Assembly (NCBI RefSeq): GCF_019218885.1
Contig: NZ_JAHUWT010000004.1
Location: 496,001-560,000 of the forward strand
Reading direction: 5' to 3'
Length of the DNA: 64,000 nucleotides
Source: Bordetella sp. BOR01
GTDB taxonomy: Bacteria; Pseudomonadota; Gammaproteobacteria; Burkholderiales; Burkholderiaceae_B
Positions within the stretch are counted from its first letter, which is position 1. Each line of letters begins with the position of its first letter. Under the pieces are notes generated by a model. That model saw only the letters and a program-made list of their open reading frames with translations. It ran no database searches and had not been told where the DNA came from. Made by a program: the position numbers and the translations under genes. This document shows, in pieces, positions 30,127 through 40,757 of this stretch.

Positions 30127-31680
30127 ATGGCTGAACGTCGCGTTAGTTTCGTTGCACCGCTGTCTTTCCGCTTTCCCGCCGCCGCGCTGCTGCTGGCCGG
30201 TGCCGCCCTGGCCGTGCAGCCCGCCGTTGCCGGCAAGCAGGACGACACCCTGCGCATGGCCTACGACCAGGCTCCCGAAAGCGTCGACCCCTACTACAAC
30301 AATGTGCGCATCGGGGTGATCATTGCCGCCAATGTCTGGGACACGCTGCTGTATCGGGACCCGCTGACCAACGAGTACAAGGGCCAGCTTGCCAAGAGCT
30401 GGAAGCAGGTCGACGACAAGACGCTGGAATTCGAACTGCGCGAAGGCGTCAAGTTCCACAATGGCGAAGAGTTCGACGCCGACTCGGTGGTGTACACCTT
30501 GAACTTCGTGGCCGATCCGAAGAACAAGGCCACCACGCAGCAGAATGTGCGCTGGATCGACAAGGTCGAGAAACTGGGCAAGTACAAGGTGCGGTTGACC
30601 ACCAAAGAGCCTTTCCCCGGGGCCAAGGAATATCTGTCTACCACGGTGGCCATCCACCCGGCCAAGTACTACGCCGAAGTCGGCCCGCAAGGCATGAACG
30701 CCAAGCCGGTGGGCACCGGCCCGTACAAGGTAGTGGAATACGTGCCCGGCAAGTCGATCACGCTGGAGGCCAACAAAGACTATTTCAAGGATTCGCCCAA
30801 GGCCCAGCCCACGATAGGCAAGGTGGTGATCCGCTTCATTCCCGATCGACAGACCCAGATGGCCGAAGTGATCTCGGGCGGCGAGGATTTCATCATGCAC
30901 GTGCCGAAGGACCAGGCCGAGCAGTTGAAGACGCTGCCCCAGCTTCAGGTCAAGAGCGGCAACACGATGCGCATCGTGTTCATGCAGATGAACATCCTGG
31001 ACAACACGCCGGCCCCGCAACTGAAAGACGAACGGGTGCGCAAGGCGATTCTGCACGCCATCGACCGCGAAGCCATCATCAAGAACATCGTGGGCGAAGG
31101 CGCCGAGATCCTCAATACCATCTGCACGCCCTCGCAAGTGGGCTGCACCGACGAGGGCGCGCCCGTCTACAAGTACGACCCCGAACTGTCGAAGAAGCTG
31201 CTTGCCGAGGCGGGCTACCCCGACGGCTTCGATATCGACATCGTGGCCTATCGCGAGCGCAACCAGACCGAGGCCATCATCAACTACCTGCAGGCCGTGG
31301 GCATTCGCGCCAAGCTGAATTACCTGCAGTACGCCGCCATGCGCGACATGATCCGGGCCGGCAAGGCATCGCTTACCCACCAGACCTGGGGCTCGAACCT
31401 GGTCAACGACGTGTCGGCCTCGACGCCCGTGTATTTCGCCTTCGGCAACGACGACATCACCCACGACGAGAAGGTGCGCGAGCTGCTGGACAAGGGTGAC
31501 CGCACCATCGACAGCGATGCGCGCAATGCTGCCTACAAGCAGGCCCTGACCATGATCGCCGAACACGCCTATGCGGCGCCGCTGTGGTCGCTGCCGGTGT
31601 ATTACGTGGCCAGCAAGGACGTGGAATTCAAGGCGTATCCCGACGAGCTGGTGCGCTTCTGGGAAATGAGCTGGAAATAA
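30127..31680 (+). CDS. Peptide/nickel-type ABC transporter substrate-binding protein
   Basis: A 517-residue SBP_bac_5 (DppA/OppA-like) periplasmic receptor with a signal peptide ending near AVQPAVAG. The mature start DTLRMAYDQAPESVDPYYNN and the later VGTGPYKVVEYVPGKSITLEANKDYF are typical. GAGCCAATC precedes the ATG. Ligands of this family include peptides, glutathione, opines and amides, so the cargo is uncertain. First gene of a five-gene import operon followed by a peptidase. Confidence 0.93.
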   Translation: MAERRVSFVAPLSFRFPAAALLLAGAALAVQPAVAGKQDDTLRMAYDQAPESVDPYYNNVRIGVIIAANVWDTLLYRDPLTNEYKGQLAKSWKQVDDKTLEFELREGVKFHNGEEFDADSVVYTLNFVADPKNKATTQQNVRWIDKVEKLGKYKVRLTTKEPFPGAKEYLSTTVAIHPAKYYAEVGPQGMNAKPVGTGPYKVVEYVPGKSITLEANKDYFKDSPKAQPTIGKVVIRFIPDRQTQMAEVISGGEDFIMHVPKDQAEQLKTLPQLQVKSGNTMRIVFMQMNILDNTPAPQLKDERVRKAILHAIDREAIIKNIVGEGAEILNTICTPSQVGCTDEGAPVYKYDPELSKKLLAEAGYPDGFDIDIVAYRERNQTEAIINYLQAVGIRAKLNYLQYAAMRDMIRAGKASLTHQTWGSNLVNDVSASTPVYFAFGNDDITHDEKVRELLDKGDRTIDSDARNAAYKQALTMIAEHAYAAPLWSLPVYYVASKDVEFKAYPDELVRFWEMSWK

Positions 31681-31714
31681 ACCGGCCGGTGCGGCAGCAA
31701 CATGGGGGAAAACA

Positions 31715-32632
31715 ATGCTTGCATTCATGATCCGGCGGCTGGGATTGGCGGTACTGGTGGCGCTGACCGTGTCCGTGCTGGCTTTCCTGCTGCTGCACCT
31801 GTCGGGCGATCCGGCCGTGGCGCTGGCCGGCGAAGGCGCGCGCCAGGCCGATATCGACATGATCCGCAAGACCTACGGGCTGGACCGCCCGGTGGTCGTG
31901 CAGTACGCCGACTGGCTGTGGAACATCCTGAACGGCCATTTCGGCACATCGGTGTACTTCAAGACCGACGCGGGGCCGCTGATCTTCGCCAAGCTCAAGA
32001 CCACCTTGCTGCTGGGCGTGGCGGCGTTGAGCGTGGCGCTGCTGATCTCGATTCCCCTGGGCGTGCTGGCCGCCCTGTACAAGGGCAGCCTGGCCGACCG
32101 CCTGTGCCTGGCCGTGGCGGTATTGGGCCAGGCGCTGCCCAATTTTTTCTTCGCGCTGCTGCTGATCATGCTGTTCTCCATTACGTGGCGGATATTGCCG
32201 GTATCGGGCAGCGGCACCTGGCAGCACTTCGTGATGCCGGCGATCGCCCTGGGCTATTACGTGGCGCCGGCGTTCATGCGCCTGATCCGCGCCGGCATGA
32301 TCGAAGTGCTGGGTGCCGACTACATCCGCACTGCCCGCGCCAAGGGCCTGCCGGCCGGCAAGGTGATCTTCAAGCACGCGCTGCGCAACGCCATCGTGCC
32401 GGTGGTGGCCCTGGCGGCGGTGCAGCTGGGCTACCTGCTGGGCGGCTCGGTAGTGATCGAAACCATTTTCGCGCTCGACGGGCTGGGTTACCTGGCCTAC
32501 CAGAGCATCACCTTCAAGGACTATCCCGTCATGCAGTTGATCGTGCTGCTGCTTTCGGTGCTGTACGTGCTGCTGACGCTGGCGGCCGACGTGGCTAACG
32601 CGTGGCTCGATCCGCGCATCCGGGTATCCTGA
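31715..32632 (+). CDS. Peptide ABC transporter permease, DppB type
   Basis: A 305-residue inner-membrane permease starting MLAFMIRRLGLAVLVAL. The binding-protein-dependent loop is in DYIRTARAKGLPAGKVIFKHALRNA, the ATPase contact of this family. Six hydrophobic segments are evident. It follows the receptor by 34 bp and the next permease starts 4 bp after it. Confidence 0.93.
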   Translation: MLAFMIRRLGLAVLVALTVSVLAFLLLHLSGDPAVALAGEGARQADIDMIRKTYGLDRPVVVQYADWLWNILNGHFGTSVYFKTDAGPLIFAKLKTTLLLGVAALSVALLISIPLGVLAALYKGSLADRLCLAVAVLGQALPNFFFALLLIMLFSITWRILPVSGSGTWQHFVMPAIALGYYVAPAFMRLIRAGMIEVLGADYIRTARAKGLPAGKVIFKHALRNAIVPVVALAAVQLGYLLGGSVVIETIFALDGLGYLAYQSITFKDYPVMQLIVLLLSVLYVLLTLAADVANAWLDPRIRVS

Positions 32633-32635
32633 GCC

Positions 32636-33556
32636 ATGGCCGCGCCCCTGCCCCCGGTATTGGCCAATGTGCCCAGCCCCCCCGCCGTCGTGGCCACCGA
32701 GGCGCCTGCGCGCCTGACCTGGCGCCGGCTGCGCCACAACAAGGCGCTGCTGGTGGGCGGCACCATCTTGCTGCTGATCGTGCTGGTGGCGTTGTTGGCG
32801 CCCTGGCTGTCGCCGCATGATCCGTACTTCCAGGACTTGACGCACCGCACCGCCCCGCCGGTCTGGTTCGAGAAAGGCACATGGCTGCATCCGCTGGGCA
32901 CCGACCAGCTGGGGCGCGACTACATGTCCCGCCTGTTCTATGGGGCGCGGATCTCGCTGCTGATCGGCGTCAGCGTGGCACTGATATCGGGCCTGATAGG
33001 CACGGCGCTGGGCATGGCGGCCGGATACTTCGGCGGGCGTATCGACATGGCGGTGTCTTTCCTGGTCACTACCCGCCTGTCGATGCCGGTGATCCTGGTG
33101 GCGCTGGCCACCGTGGCCATCGTCGGCGGCTCGCTGTGGGTGGTGATCCTGGTGCTGGGGCTGCTGAAATGGGACCGCTTCGCCGTCGTGATGCGCAGCG
33201 CCACCCAGCAGGTGCGCTCGCTCGAATATGTCTCGGCGGCGCAGGCGGCCGGTGCCTCGACCTGGCGCATCGTGCGCGGCGAAGTGCTGCCCAACGTGGT
33301 GCCGCACCTGATCGTCATCGCCACGCTCGAGGCGGCCAGCGCCATCCTGCTGGAAGCGGCCCTGTCGTTCCTGGGCCTGGGTGTGCAGCCGCCGCTGCCC
33401 TCGTGGGGGCTGATGATCTCGGAAGCCAAGGCCTACATGTTCTTTTCGTTCTGGCTGATTGCCATACCCGGCAGCGCGCTGGCGCTGCTGATCTTCGCCA
33501 TCAACCTGGCCGGCGACGGCCTGCACCAGTGGCTGACACCCGAGGACAAGGCTTAG
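32636..33556 (+). CDS. Peptide ABC transporter permease, DppC type
   Basis: A 306-residue permease with a longer polar N-terminus, then WRRLRHNKALLVGGTILL and the DppC-type segment HPLGTDQLGRDYMSRLFYGARISL. The ATPase-contact loop reads EYVSAAQAAGASTWRIVRGEVLPN. It starts 4 bp after the first permease stop codon and is the heterodimer partner of that protein. Confidence 0.93.
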   Translation: MAAPLPPVLANVPSPPAVVATEAPARLTWRRLRHNKALLVGGTILLLIVLVALLAPWLSPHDPYFQDLTHRTAPPVWFEKGTWLHPLGTDQLGRDYMSRLFYGARISLLIGVSVALISGLIGTALGMAAGYFGGRIDMAVSFLVTTRLSMPVILVALATVAIVGGSLWVVILVLGLLKWDRFAVVMRSATQQVRSLEYVSAAQAAGASTWRIVRGEVLPNVVPHLIVIATLEAASAILLEAALSFLGLGVQPPLPSWGLMISEAKAYMFFSFWLIAIPGSALALLIFAINLAGDGLHQWLTPEDKA

Positions 33557-33584
33557 GGCCTGTTCACACTAAAGAGAGCCGCGC

Positions 33585-34564
33585 ATGAGCGCTTCCGATA
33601 TCGTGCTGGACGTACAGGATCTGCGGGTCGACATCGACACGCCGCGCGGTCCCCTGCATGCCGTGCGCGGCGTGTCGTTCCAGGTGCGGCGCGGCGAGAC
33701 CCTGTGCCTGGTGGGCGAGTCCGGCTGCGGCAAGTCGATGACCTCGCTGGCCATCATGGGCTTGCTGCCTCGCGCGGCGCGGCGCAGCACGACGCGCCTT
33801 GCAGTGCTGGGCGAAGACCTGTCGCGGGCCGGCCGGCGCCGTGTCAATGCGCTGCGCGGCAACAAGATGGCCATGATTTTCCAGGAGCCCATGACGGCGT
33901 TGAATCCGGCCTATACCATCGGCGAACAACTGGCCGAGCACTATCGCCACCATCGGGGCGCCGGGGCCGCCCAGGCGCGCGAGCGCGCGGTGGAACTGCT
34001 GGAGAAAGTCGGCATCGCCTCGGCCGGGCAACGACTGGGCCAGTACCCGCACCAACTATCGGGCGGCCTGCGCCAACGGGTGATGATCGCCATGGCGCTG
34101 ATGTGCGGCCCCGAGCTGCTGATCGCCGACGAACCCAGCACCGCGCTGGATGTCACCATCCAGGCGCAGATCCTGCGCTTGCTGGCCGACCTGCAGGCCG
34201 AACTGGGCATCGCCATGGTGTTGATCACCCACGACCTGGGTGTGGTGGCGCGCATCGCCCGCCAGGTAGCGGTCATGTACGCCGGGCAGATCGTCGAGCA
34301 GGGGCCGGTGGCCGAGCTGTTCGCTGCGCCGCGCCACCCGTATACCGAGGGCCTGCTGGCCTGTATTCCGGTACCGGGCCGCACACCGCCGGGCACGCCG
34401 CTGGGCACGATTCCGGGCGTGGTGCCCGCGCTGGTGGGCGACCTGCATGGCTGCGCCTTCCACGACCGCTGCCGCCATGCGCAGCCGGTTTGCCGGCAGG
34501 AAGTGCCGGTGCACCAGGCGCCGCCCGGCCGGCAATGGCGCTGTATCCGCACGGAGGCCGCCTG

Positions 34565-34565
<1 letters not shown>
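33585..34565 (+). CDS. Peptide ABC transporter ATPase, DppD type
   Basis: A 326-residue ATPase with Walker A GESGCGKS, signature [15 protein letters not shown] and Walker [15 protein letters not shown]. The C-terminal oligopeptide-transporter extension contains four cysteines ([15 protein letters not shown]), a known [4Fe-4S]-type pattern in this subfamily. The stop overlaps the next ATPase start by one base (TGATG). Confidence 0.93.
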
Positions 34566-35532
<967 letters not shown>

Positions 35533-35536
<4 letters not shown>

Positions 35537-36930
35537 GCCGCGCCCTTGCCATCGCCAACGCCGAACAATGTTTCGATTCCGGTGCTTTCCGCACCCTGCT
35601 TGCCCGGCGCCTGGCCGTGCCCACCGAAAGCCAGAATCCCGCCCGCGCCGCGGACTTGGCGGCCTACCTGGAATCGGAAATGCGGCCGGCATTCGAGGCC
35701 ATGGGCTTCGAATGCAGCACGCTGACGCATGAAAGAGCCTTGGCGCCCTTCTTGTACGCCGAGCGCATCGAAGACCCTGCCCTGCCCACGGTGTTCGGCT
35801 ATGGCCACGGCGACGTGATCCGCGGCCTGGAACCGGAATGGCATCCCGGCCTGTCGCCCTGGAAACTGGTCGAACAAGATGGCCGGTGGTACGGACGCGG
35901 CATCGCCGACAACAAGGGGCAGCACAGCGTCAACATGGAAGCCCTGCGCCTGGTGCTGCAAACACGCGGCAAGCTGGGTTTCAACGTGAAGTACCTGATC
36001 GAAATGGGCGAAGAAACCGGGTCCATGGGCTTGCGCGAACTGTGCGCCCAGCACAAAGACCGCTTCGCGGCCGACCTGCTGATCGCCTCGGACGGCCCGC
36101 GCCTGAGCCCGCAACGCCCCACCGTGTTCCTGGGCGCGCGCGGCAGCCTGAATTTCGACCTGAGCATCGAGGCCCGGGCCGGCGGCCATCACTCGGGCAA
36201 CTGGGGCGGCCTGATCTCGAACCCCGGCATCCAGCTGGCTCATGCCATCTCGACGCTGGTATCGCCCAGCGGACAGATCCGCGTGCCCGAATGGGTGCCC
36301 GCCGAACTGCCGTCCGCAGTGCGCCGCGCGCTGGCCGATTGCCAGGTGGATGGCGGTGCCGATGGGCCGGTCATCGAACCGGAATGGGGCGAGCCCGGGT
36401 TGTCGCCCGCCGAACGGGTGTTCGGCTGGTGTTCGTTCGAAGTGCTGGCCTACAAGACCGGCAACCCCGAGACCCCCGTCAATGCCATCCCCCCGCGTGC
36501 CTGGGCGCGCTGCCAGTTGCGCTTCGTGGTGGGCGTGAACCCCGACGGATTGTTGCCGGCGCTGCGGCGCCACCTGGACCGCCAGGGCTTCCCGATGGTG
36601 AAGGTACAGACCACGCGCGAAACCATGTTCCGGGCTACGCGCATCGATCCCGACGATGCCTGGGTACGCTGGGCCGTGGCGTCACTGGAGCAGACCAGTG
36701 GCAAGAAGGCGGCGATCCTGCCCAATCTGGGCGGCTCGCTGCCCAATGATATTTTCACCGAGGTGCTGGGGCTGCGCACGATCTGGGTGCCGCACTCGTA
36801 CCCCGGCTGCTCGCAGCATGCACCCAACGAACACCTGCCGCCGGAATTGCTGCGCGAAGCGCTGGGCCTGATGACGGGCCTGTATTGGGACCTGGGCGCC
36901 GGTGATACGCCGCCGCCCGAAAGGCACTGA
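35533..36930 (+). CDS. M20-family metallopeptidase
   Basis: A 465-residue cytosolic zinc peptidase or amidohydrolase of the ArgE/DapE/CPG2 family. Metal ligands are visible in FGYGHGDVIRG (His), GRGIADNKGQHSVN (Asp) and IEMGEETGSMG (Glu pair), with a late His in the C-terminal VPHSYPGCSQHAPNEH. ATG 35533 follows AAGGAATCC. Translational coupling to the importer argues that it cleaves the imported compound, probably a dipeptide or N-acyl amino acid. The residues released could then meet the divergently encoded aminotransferase. Confidence 0.92.
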
Positions 36931-36953
36931 CCTGGCCGGCCACGGCCGGGATC

Positions 36954-37430
36954 TTACAGGTAAGCCTGGTATACCTGCGTCATGCCCCAGCGCCGCACCA
37001 GCAAGACTTCGTACGGGTGCTTGCGGCCTTCGTATTCCGGGCCATCCATGCCGGGCGAACCCAGCGGCATGCCCGGCACCGCCAGGCCGACAGCCATGGG
37101 CCGCTCGCGCAGCAGGCGCCGGATTTCGCGGGCCGGCACGTGGCCTTCCAGGGCGTAGCCGTCGATCAGTGCCGTGTGGCATGAACCGTACTCCATCGGT
37201 ATGCCCAGGCGCTCGCGCACGGCGGAAGTGTCCGGCACTTCTTGCACCTCGACCTGGAAGCCGTTGTCGTGCAAGTGCGCGACCCAGTCCTGGCAGCAGC
37301 CGCAGGTGGGTGACTTCCAGACCCGGACCCGCGTATCGGGGGTGTTTGCCCAGGTCAAGGCGGGCGCCAGCGCCAGGCCGGCCAGCAGCCGGCGGCGTGT
37401 CAAGACAGGAAAGCGGGAATTCGTAGGCAT
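36954..37430 (-). CDS. DUF411 metal-binding protein, Tat-exported
   Basis: A 158-residue protein with a twin-arginine-like N-terminus (LTRRRLLAGLALAPAL), then the DUF411 domain with KSPTCGCCQDW (Cys43, Cys45, Cys46). Related proteins are linked to copper binding, but no copper genes adjoin here. The start at 37430 is chosen to place the Tat motif at the N-terminus. It lies 122 bp downstream of the MscS gene in the same direction and is convergent with the M20 gene. Confidence 0.85.
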   Translation of the reverse strand: MPTNSRFPVLTRRRLLAGLALAPALTWANTPDTRVRVWKSPTCGCCQDWVAHLHDNGFQVEVQEVPDTSAVRERLGIPMEYGSCHTALIDGYALEGHVPAREIRRLLRERPMAVGLAVPGMPLGSPGMDGPEYEGRKHPYEVLLVRRWGMTQVYQAYL

Positions 37431-37552
37431 GGCATGGTCCGTGGAAGGTCGGGCGGAAAGATCGCGGTAGTCCGGCCGCCAAAGCAACGGCCGGCCACCG
37501 CCCCAGGGTTACACCAGCCCTGGGGTGCGCGGGGGGATTAGTCCGGCATGCG

Positions 37553-40033
37553 CTAGGCCGGCCGCGGCTCGGCATCCGGGTCATCCACCACCCGGTCGAG
37601 TTCGTTGCCCAGCACGTCTTCGCTGGCCGTGCCCTGTTCTTTGGACAGCCTGCGTCGCGTATGGCCGGCGGCGTCCGCATTGCCGTGTCCGGCAGGCCGG
37701 TCGGTCTGCATGAACAGGTTGGCGGACGGCGCGTAGCCGTTCTTGTCCTGCCCGAAGTAGACCACGGTATGCGGGTACGGCAGCTCGATGCCGGCGGCAT
37801 TGAAGTGCTTCTTGACCAGGCGGTTATAGCCGCGCTGCACCGCCCACTGCATGCCCGGCGTGGTCTTGATCAGCACGCGGATGGTCACGCCCTTCTCGCT
37901 CAGCGCCGTGACCCCCGGGATGCTGACTTCTTCCAGCACTTCGGACGCCAGCAGCTCGTCCTGCATCAGCTCGTCGAACGCAAGGCGCAGATGCTGGATC
38001 GCGTCGTCTACGCTTTCGCGATGGGCAATGGTGTATTCGCCCAGGTGATACGAGAAGTCGCGCATGTGGTTGGAAACCACGTCCACCGACGAGAACGGGA
38101 TCAAATGGTAGCCGCCATCCAGCGTGCGTATGCCCACCGACCGGATGGTGATTTTCTCGACGGTGCCGAAGATACCGGCCACCTGCACCACGTCGTTCTG
38201 GTTCATGCCGTTTTCCAGCTGGATGAAGACACCGGTAATGATGTCCTGCACCAGCTTCTGCGAGCCGAAGCCGATGGCCAGGCCCACTACCCCGGCGCCG
38301 GCGATCAGCGGCGCGATATCCACGCCGATCTGGGACAGCACCACCAGCACCGTCAGCGTCACGATGACGATGAGCGCGGCATTGCGGAACAGCGAAAGCA
38401 GGGTCCGCTCACGCGCTGTCGGCATGCCGCTGCCTTCGCTCAGGCTGAGGCGGTGCTCGATGATGCTGGCGATCACGGTCCAGGCCACTGTGGCGATAAG
38501 CAGGATGATGGCCACATTGACCACCATGCGTACGGCGGCGGCTCCGGCATCGGACACGATCCAGGTCGACAAATCGAACACTCGCCAGGCGTCCAGCACG
38601 AACAAGGCGACCACGATGCGGATCAGGATGCCCAGGCCGCGCAGTGCCGCGGGCACGTAGGCATTGACCCGGGCCTCCAGCATCGGCAATTTGCGGCGCA
38701 CATCTTCGGGCAGCGTGATGCGGCGCGTCAGCACGGTGGCCAGCAACACGATCAGCAGCGCGCCTATCCCCAGTGCCAGCAGCGACTGGGCGGTGGCCTG
38801 CACCATGAAAGGCAGTGCCCTTTCAGTGTCCACCTGGCTGACCACCAGCAATACGGTGAAATAGCCGATGGCCAGTACATGCCAGCTGCGCGCCAGCAGC
38901 CGGAACCAGGTGCCGAAGTACGTGGCCGAGGCGCGGGTCGCGCGCTGCTCTAGCCGTTCGCGCAGGACCTGGCGGTTGCGCCAGATGGTGCGTAGCGCGT
39001 AGCTATACGCCGCCACCATGATGACCAGTCCCAGCAATTCGCCTATGGAGGGCGACAGCAGCGACTTGGCCAGCGGTTCGGCCAGCAGCAGGCCATAGCC
39101 GATGACGGCAGCTATGCGCCCCAGGCGGTCGTTCCAGTAGCGCGCCACGTCGTCGGCCATGGTGAACAGACGCAGCATGGGGTAACGGGTGGCGAAAATA
39201 CCGCGGATCAGGGCCTTGGTGATCTCGACTGCCACGAAGGCATTGATGAACATCGATTGGGCGGCGCTGATGGTGCCGCGGGATTCGGATCCGTACAAAG
39301 CCACCAGGTAACCCGCCGCGCCGGCCAGCAACACGATGACCAGGTCGATGAACAGGGCCCCCAACATCGCGACAGCACGCCGGCCCATGGCAGACATGGC
39401 GCCCCCTTTGTGCGCACCCGTACGTGCGGGTGCCGGCAGCGGCGCCGGCGCCCGCGCCACCCAACGGTCGATGCGGGCGTAGATGCGCGCCGCAATGGCC
39501 CGCAGCAGCAGGAATGCCACCACGGTGGCGGCCGCCGCGACGGCCAGCCCCAGCAGTGCGTCGACCAACGCCTGGCGCTGCGGGGCTGGCATGCCCTGGC
39601 CCGTGGCCAGCGCGGTCAGCTCTTCGACCGCCTGGCCGGCATGCGCGGCCATGCCAGCCAGGAACAACTGGGCCCCCTGCGCGATGCGGGAAGGCAGCGA
39701 TCGGTTGGCGTCGGCCGACTGGCTTGCCGGCGCGGCGCCCTCTGCGGACGCAGGCGCCTGGTCGCGCAGGCGCTCGATGAGTTGTTGCCGGGTGGCCGGA
39801 TCATCGAGCAGGTCCGCCAGACGGGATGGGGTCAGTTCCGAAGCGGCTTCGGTCGAAGCCGCGGGCTCGGCTGCCGCGGCTGCCCGCGCCGCGTTGCCCA
39901 GGCACAGGACCAGGGCCACCAGCAACAGCATCGCGCAAGCTGCCCGCATCCACGGCACGGCCAACCGCGCACGCGGCAATGCCGAGTCAAGATACATGCC
40001 CAGGGATCTGGTGTAACGTGCTTGCCGAGCCAC
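37553..40033 (-). CDS. Large MscS-family mechanosensitive channel
   Basis: An 826-residue inner-membrane channel with a signal-like N-terminus, a periplasmic segment, about ten hydrophobic helices and a C-terminal MscS core. The pore helix reads AGAGVVGLAIGFGSQKLVQD and the beta domain EKITIRSVGIRTLDGG. The GTG at 40033 is chosen because a strong AAGGAGG lies 7 bases upstream; the next ATG (39997) has no such site. Such channels release solutes under hypo-osmotic shock. A polar C-terminal tail of about 50 residues follows the core. Confidence 0.9.
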   Translation of the reverse strand: MARQARYTRSLGMYLDSALPRARLAVPWMRAACAMLLLVALVLCLGNAARAAAAAEPAASTEAASELTPSRLADLLDDPATRQQLIERLRDQAPASAEGAAPASQSADANRSLPSRIAQGAQLFLAGMAAHAGQAVEELTALATGQGMPAPQRQALVDALLGLAVAAAATVVAFLLLRAIAARIYARIDRWVARAPAPLPAPARTGAHKGGAMSAMGRRAVAMLGALFIDLVIVLLAGAAGYLVALYGSESRGTISAAQSMFINAFVAVEITKALIRGIFATRYPMLRLFTMADDVARYWNDRLGRIAAVIGYGLLLAEPLAKSLLSPSIGELLGLVIMVAAYSYALRTIWRNRQVLRERLEQRATRASATYFGTWFRLLARSWHVLAIGYFTVLLVVSQVDTERALPFMVQATAQSLLALGIGALLIVLLATVLTRRITLPEDVRRKLPMLEARVNAYVPAALRGLGILIRIVVALFVLDAWRVFDLSTWIVSDAGAAAVRMVVNVAIILLIATVAWTVIASIIEHRLSLSEGSGMPTARERTLLSLFRNAALIVIVTLTVLVVLSQIGVDIAPLIAGAGVVGLAIGFGSQKLVQDIITGVFIQLENGMNQNDVVQVAGIFGTVEKITIRSVGIRTLDGGYHLIPFSSVDVVSNHMRDFSYHLGEYTIAHRESVDDAIQHLRLAFDELMQDELLASEVLEEVSIPGVTALSEKGVTIRVLIKTTPGMQWAVQRGYNRLVKKHFNAAGIELPYPHTVVYFGQDKNGYAPSANLFMQTDRPAGHGNADAAGHTRRRLSKEQGTASEDVLGNELDRVVDDPDAEPRPA

Positions 40034-40157
40034 GTGGCGGCCTCCTTCGAGAGACAGGCGGCCACTAGTGCGCGGGCCGCGGCAACGCGGTGCCCAAAGA
40101 ACAGGCGCCGCCGCCATGATAAAGGCCCATGCCGCGGTGCGCCAAACCGCCGCGATG

Positions 40158-40757
40158 TTACCGGGCCGCGGTGGGCCCGACATCGGGCCGCGGATCGTCG
40201 ACGAAGCCGTCCCGATTCGGCATGCGCACCTGGCGCAGCGACTGGGCGTCGAGCGTGGCATTGTCGGGCAGCAAGCCGTTCAGGTGCAGGATATAGGCAG
40301 TGGCGGCATACACCTCGTCGCTGCTGAGCGACTGCGGCGCTTGCAGCGGCATGGCGCGGCGGATGTAGTCATACAACGTCGTGGCATAAGGCCAATAGCT
40401 GCCCACCGTGCGGATGGGCTTGGGGCTGGCCAGCGTGCCGGCGCCGCCGGCCAGCCGATCGCCCTGCCCGCCTTCGCCCTGCGCGCCATGACAGGCCGCG
40501 CACTGGGCCGCGTACAGGGCGCGCCCCGCTGCCACCGTGCCCTGCCCGGCCGGCAGGTTGCGCCCGCCGGGCGCCACGTCTATGTTCCAGGGTTCCAGGC
40601 GCGTCTCGCTCAGCGGCGTTCCTATGCCGTAGCGCCCGGCAGCAGGCGCCTGCTGCGCCATGGACGCCGCCGCCAGGGCGAATGGCAGCAGCATGGCTGC
40701 GAACAAACGGCGGCCAGGCCGTGCCGGCCGGCCTTCAGGATGCCTTGATGCGTGCAT
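40158..40757 (-). CDS. Periplasmic monohaem cytochrome c (SoxD/SorB-like)
   Basis: A 199-residue exported cytochrome with a signal peptide and one haem site CAACH (Cys86, Cys89, His90); Met136 is a candidate axial ligand. ATG 40757 is preceded by GAGG six bases upstream and overlaps the end of the SoxC-like gene by 23 bp. It is therefore translated with the molybdenum subunit and is presumably its electron acceptor. Paracoccus SoxD has two haems, whereas this protein has one like SorB of Starkeya, which favours sulfite dehydrogenase over a full Sox component. No soxXYZAB genes are present nearby. Confidence 0.85.
   Translation of the reverse strand: MHASRHPEGRPARPGRRLFAAMLLPFALAAASMAQQAPAAGRYGIGTPLSETRLEPWNIDVAPGGRNLPAGQGTVAAGRALYAAQCAACHGAQGEGGQGDRLAGGAGTLASPKPIRTVGSYWPYATTLYDYIRRAMPLQAPQSLSSDEVYAATAYILHLNGLLPDNATLDAQSLRQVRMPNRDGFVDDPRPDVGPTAAR

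Noticed and set aside
40082-40094. GCAACGCGGTGCC upstream of the MscS gene as a sigma-54 promoter
   Set aside because: The spacing is one base too short (GG-N9-GC), which does not support RpoN binding.
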